DNA of 7,850 nt from Clostridiales bacterium (GTDB lineage Bacteria; Bacillota; Clostridia; Tissierellales; Sedimentibacteraceae): NCBI GenBank assembly GCA_003457065.1, contig DMJQ01000154.1:57596-65445 (forward strand), in the 5' to 3' direction. Positions within the stretch are counted from its first letter, which is position 1. Every line of letters starts with the position of its first letter. A model generated the notes under the pieces. That model was not told where the DNA came from. It made no database searches and saw nothing but the letters and a program-made list of their open reading frames with translations. Below, piece by piece: positions 5,867 to 7,850 of this stretch. The translations under genes and the position numbers were made by a program.

Positions 5867-7033
5867 ATGAAAGAAAAGAAATTTAAACTTGGGCTTATAA
5901 CTAAGATAATCATAGGTATAATTTTCGGATTGTTTTTGGGAAATTTTGCTCCGGACTGGATTAATCGGATTTTTGTGACCTTCAGTTCCATATTCGGCAA
6001 TTTCCTTGGCTTCATTATACCGCTTCTCATACTGGGTTTTGTAACAGCGGGTATAGCCGAACTTGGCACAGGAGCGGGCAAGTTATTAGGAATAACGGTG
6101 GCTGTGGCATACGGCTTCACACTCATATCAGGGTTTTTTGCATATTTTGTTGGAAAGTCATTTTTACCTGCTTTCATTACACCGGGTGTTGCAGGCAACA
6201 TAACTGAAGCTACAAAAGCATTAGAGCCATTCTTTACGGTTGAGATGCCGCCTATTATGGAAGTTGTTTCAGCTTTAATGCTTGCATTTATACTTGGTTT
6301 GGGAATTGCTGCCGTAGATAGTGAACCTCTCAGAAAAGCTGCCGACGGTTTTCAAAAAATTATAACAAAGGTGATTGAGAATATTGTTATTCCGCTGCTT
6401 CCTGTATATATAGTTGGAGTTTTCATCAACATGACACACACTGGACAGGCAATTACGGTATTTTCAGTGTTCTGGAAAGTATTTTTGATTGTAATTGCAA
6501 TGCATTTAATCGTAATAGTGTTCCAGTTTGCCGTGGGATGTGCAATTTCAAAGAAAAATCTGACATATTGTTTAAGAAATCAGGTTCCTGGGTATATGAC
6601 AGCATTGGGTACACAATCATCTGCAGCTACTATTCCCGTCAATCTGCAGTGTTCTGAAAGAATGGGAATATCAAGGGGAATAAGAGAATTTGTCATACCA
6701 TTGTGTGCCACTACACATATGTCCGGAAGTACAATCACATTGACTACCTGTGCCATGGCTGTTATGATGTTAAACGGGTTGCCTATAAGCATAAATTCTT
6801 TTGCGGGTTTTATCGCAATGCTGGGCATTACCATAGTTGCAGCTCCAGGTGTTCCGGGCGGTGCGGTTATGGCATCTCTTGGAGTCTTGGAACTTATTTT
6901 AGGATTTTCAGAGCCGATGATTGCTCTGATGATTGCATTGTACATAGCGCAGGACAGTTTTGGAACAGCATGCAATGTTTCTGGAGACCAGGCGGTAGCA
7001 ATGATCGTTGATACAATTCAGAAAAATGATTAG
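5867..7033 (+). CDS. SstT-like Na+:amino-acid (probably serine/threonine) symporter, DAACS family
   Basis: A 388-residue membrane protein of the dicarboxylate/amino acid:cation symporter (glutamate-transporter) family. Visible landmarks are the serine-rich hairpin QSSAATIPVNLQC (250-262), the TM7 motif region ATTHMSGSTITL (281-292), the second hairpin APGVPGGAVMASL (326-338), and the TM8 block AQDSFGTACNVSGD (361-374) with D363, T367, N370 and D374. Compared from memory with archaeal GltPh, the substrate Arg (R397) corresponds to G366 and the NMDGT motif reads HMSGS. Loss of that Arg argues against an acidic substrate. SSAATIPVN and QDS-x2-TA-x-N resemble E. coli SstT, a serine/threonine:Na+ symporter. 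The serine dehydratase genes directly downstream support serine uptake. The start has AGGAG at 5854-5858, 8 bases ahead. The stop is 28 bases before sdaAB, so the genes are probably co-transcribed. Confidence 0.88.
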   Translation: MKEKKFKLGLITKIIIGIIFGLFLGNFAPDWINRIFVTFSSIFGNFLGFIIPLLILGFVTAGIAELGTGAGKLLGITVAVAYGFTLISGFFAYFVGKSFLPAFITPGVAGNITEATKALEPFFTVEMPPIMEVVSALMLAFILGLGIAAVDSEPLRKAADGFQKIITKVIENIVIPLLPVYIVGVFINMTHTGQAITVFSVFWKVFLIVIAMHLIVIVFQFAVGCAISKKNLTYCLRNQVPGYMTALGTQSSAATIPVNLQCSERMGISRGIREFVIPLCATTHMSGSTITLTTCAMAVMMLNGLPISINSFAGFIAMLGITIVAAPGVPGGAVMASLGVLELILGFSEPMIALMIALYIAQDSFGTACNVSGDQAVAMIVDTIQKND

Positions 7034-7061
7034 ATAACAGCAGAAGATTAGGGAGATTATA

Positions 7062-7745
7062 ATGCGTGATTATGGTGTTTTTGATATTCTCGGGCCAATA
7101 ATGATTGGACCTTCAAGTTCTCATACAGCCGGGGCTGCAAGGCTGGCAAAAGTTGCAAGCATTATAGCAGGCGGAAAAATTATTAAAGTGGAATATTTGC
7201 TTCATGGTTCATTTGCCCAGACATATAAGGGTCACGGAACTGATAAGGCATTAGTTGCTGGAATACTCAACATGGACCCATGGGATGAAAATTTGAAAAG
7301 ATCATTTGACATAGCGAAAGAAAAAGGAATCGAGCTTAAATTTATCGAAACAGACCTGGGTGATGTCCATCCCAATACGGTTAAATTTATCATAACAAAA
7401 GATGATGGCAGCATTACGGAAGTTACGGGTTCATCCATAGGCGGTGGAAATATTCTCATTTTCAACATAGACGGACAGAATGTGGAATTTACAGGCGAAC
7501 GCCCGACAATTCTAACACATCACAGAGATTTGCCCGGCGTTATATCGAAAATATCATCCATATTGTTTGAAGAAAATATAAATATTGCCAATATGAGAGT
7601 TTACAGAAGCGCAAAAGGTAAAATGGCAACCATGGCATTAGAAACCGACAGCTTGATACCCGAAAACGTAATGGACAGAATTAAGCAAATAGAAGAAATC
7701 GAAAATGTGAAATTTATAAACCCGATTATAGAAGGAGGCAAGTAA
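7062..7745 (+). CDS. sdaAB: L-serine dehydratase, iron-sulfur-dependent, beta subunit
   Basis: A 227-residue protein of normal length for the beta chain of the two-subunit L-serine ammonia-lyase, which converts L-serine to pyruvate and ammonia in the cytosol. The beta-domain hallmarks are MIGPSSSHTAGAARLA (14-29), LHGSFAQTYKGHGTDKAL (47-64), DVHPNTV (101-107) and GSSIGGGNI (123-131). An ACT domain follows from about 148 to 220 (ILTHHRDLPGVISKI onward), typical of this subunit. The cluster that does the chemistry is bound by the alpha subunit, encoded next. AGGGAG at 7050-7055 lies 6 bases before the ATG. The stop TAA shares its last base with the sdaAA start codon (TAATG), so the two subunits are translationally coupled. 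The beta gene itself is intact; its alpha partner looks interrupted. Confidence 0.95.
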   Translation: MRDYGVFDILGPIMIGPSSSHTAGAARLAKVASIIAGGKIIKVEYLLHGSFAQTYKGHGTDKALVAGILNMDPWDENLKRSFDIAKEKGIELKFIETDLGDVHPNTVKFIITKDDGSITEVTGSSIGGGNILIFNIDGQNVEFTGERPTILTHHRDLPGVISKISSILFEENINIANMRVYRSAKGKMATMALETDSLIPENVMDRIKQIEEIENVKFINPIIEGGK

Positions 7746-7850
7746 TGTTTGTTTCAAAAGGAATTGAATTGGCAGAAGTCTGCAAAAAAGAGAATATTCC
7801 CATATGGGAATATACCATAAGATAAGAAAGGTCAAAGTCCGAGATGAGCA
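7745..7850 (+). pseudogene. sdaAA: L-serine dehydratase alpha subunit, 5' end only, with an in-frame stop at codon 27
   Basis: The ATG at 7745 overlaps the sdaAB stop and has a perfect AGGAGG (7733-7738) 6 bases ahead. It begins MFVSKGIELAEVCKKENIPI followed by WEYTIR, a recognisable SdaAA N-terminus (the family runs MF...EL...C...E..PI.E..IR). Codon 27 (7823-7825) is TAA. Past the stop the same frame reads ERSKSEMS to the window edge. Against B. subtilis SdaAA as I recall it (IRQEMELTGRS), this lines up without gaps: E after the stop position and S seven residues later are shared, so a single substitution to TAA is the simplest reading. An indel is the alternative. The cysteines that bind the [4Fe-4S] cluster would lie beyond the window. 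True pseudogene, sequencing error and recoding cannot be told apart. A stand-alone 26-residue peptide is unlikely. Confidence 0.7.
7794..7813. repeat. Perfect 20-bp palindrome inside sdaAA
   Basis: ATATTCCCATATGGGAATAT is its own exact reverse complement with no central spacer. It lies within codons 17-23 of sdaAA and ends nine bases before the in-frame TAA. It could be a protein-binding site, a cruciform or mRNA hairpin, or a spot prone to polymerase or assembly error. Confidence 0.6.

Noticed and set aside
5761..6201. 146-codon minus-strand open frame over the reductase terminator and symporter start
   Set aside because: Runs antisense through a terminator and through well-supported symporter codons; no family features.
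7823..7825. Reassigned TAA codon (altered genetic code)
   Set aside because: The reductase and sdaAB end at TAA where their families normally end.
7745..7850. Frameshift instead of substitution: with one base dropped, another frame reads KGQSRDE, like the family GxSREE
   Set aside because: It needs two separate indels and leaves the segment about three residues short; the gap-free in-frame reading ERSKSEMS is simpler, though not excluded.

Overview
The window is AT-rich DNA from a low-GC Gram-positive bacterium, most likely an anaerobic member of the Clostridia. The evidence is an S-layer-homology (SLH) surface protein, strong AGGAGG-type ribosome binding sites, an oxygen-sensitive-type iron-sulfur L-serine dehydratase of the two-subunit kind, an aldo/keto reductase carrying ferredoxin-like cysteine clusters, and sigma-A-like promoters. 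No mobile element, CRISPR array, tRNA or rRNA was seen. I found no convincing new multi-gene system. The more interesting signals are regulatory, plus one broken gene.

Left half, minus strand (read right to left): a predicted AI-2E-family membrane permease (4575-3391), a TIGR01212/YhcC/YtqA-type radical SAM enzyme (3265-2345), and a large secreted SLH-domain protein (2251 to beyond position 1, so its C-terminus is missing). The 125-bp gap in front of the radical SAM gene holds a good sigma-A promoter interleaved with three perfect DnaA boxes in the same orientation. The roughly 90-bp leader of the SLH gene has a candidate -10 bracketed by two similar AT-rich palindromic elements, which look like an operator pair.

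Middle: a 172-bp divergent intergenic region (4576-4747). It holds a near-consensus sigma-A promoter for the rightward gene and, beside the permease start, a 13-bp hairpin with a T-tract that has the shape of a rightward terminator although no rightward gene lies to its left.

Right half, plus strand: an aldo/keto reductase with two C-terminal four-cysteine motifs (4748-5764), closed by a clear intrinsic terminator (5777-5803). It is followed by what looks like an L-serine use operon: an SstT-like Na+/amino-acid symporter (5867-7033), sdaAB, the beta subunit of L-serine dehydratase (7062-7745), and the start of sdaAA, the alpha subunit (from 7745). Together these would import serine and deaminate it to pyruvate and ammonia. 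As read, however, sdaAA meets an in-frame TAA after 26 codons, directly behind a perfect 20-bp palindrome. The alpha subunit is therefore mutated, mis-sequenced or recoded here, and the window ends too soon to decide.
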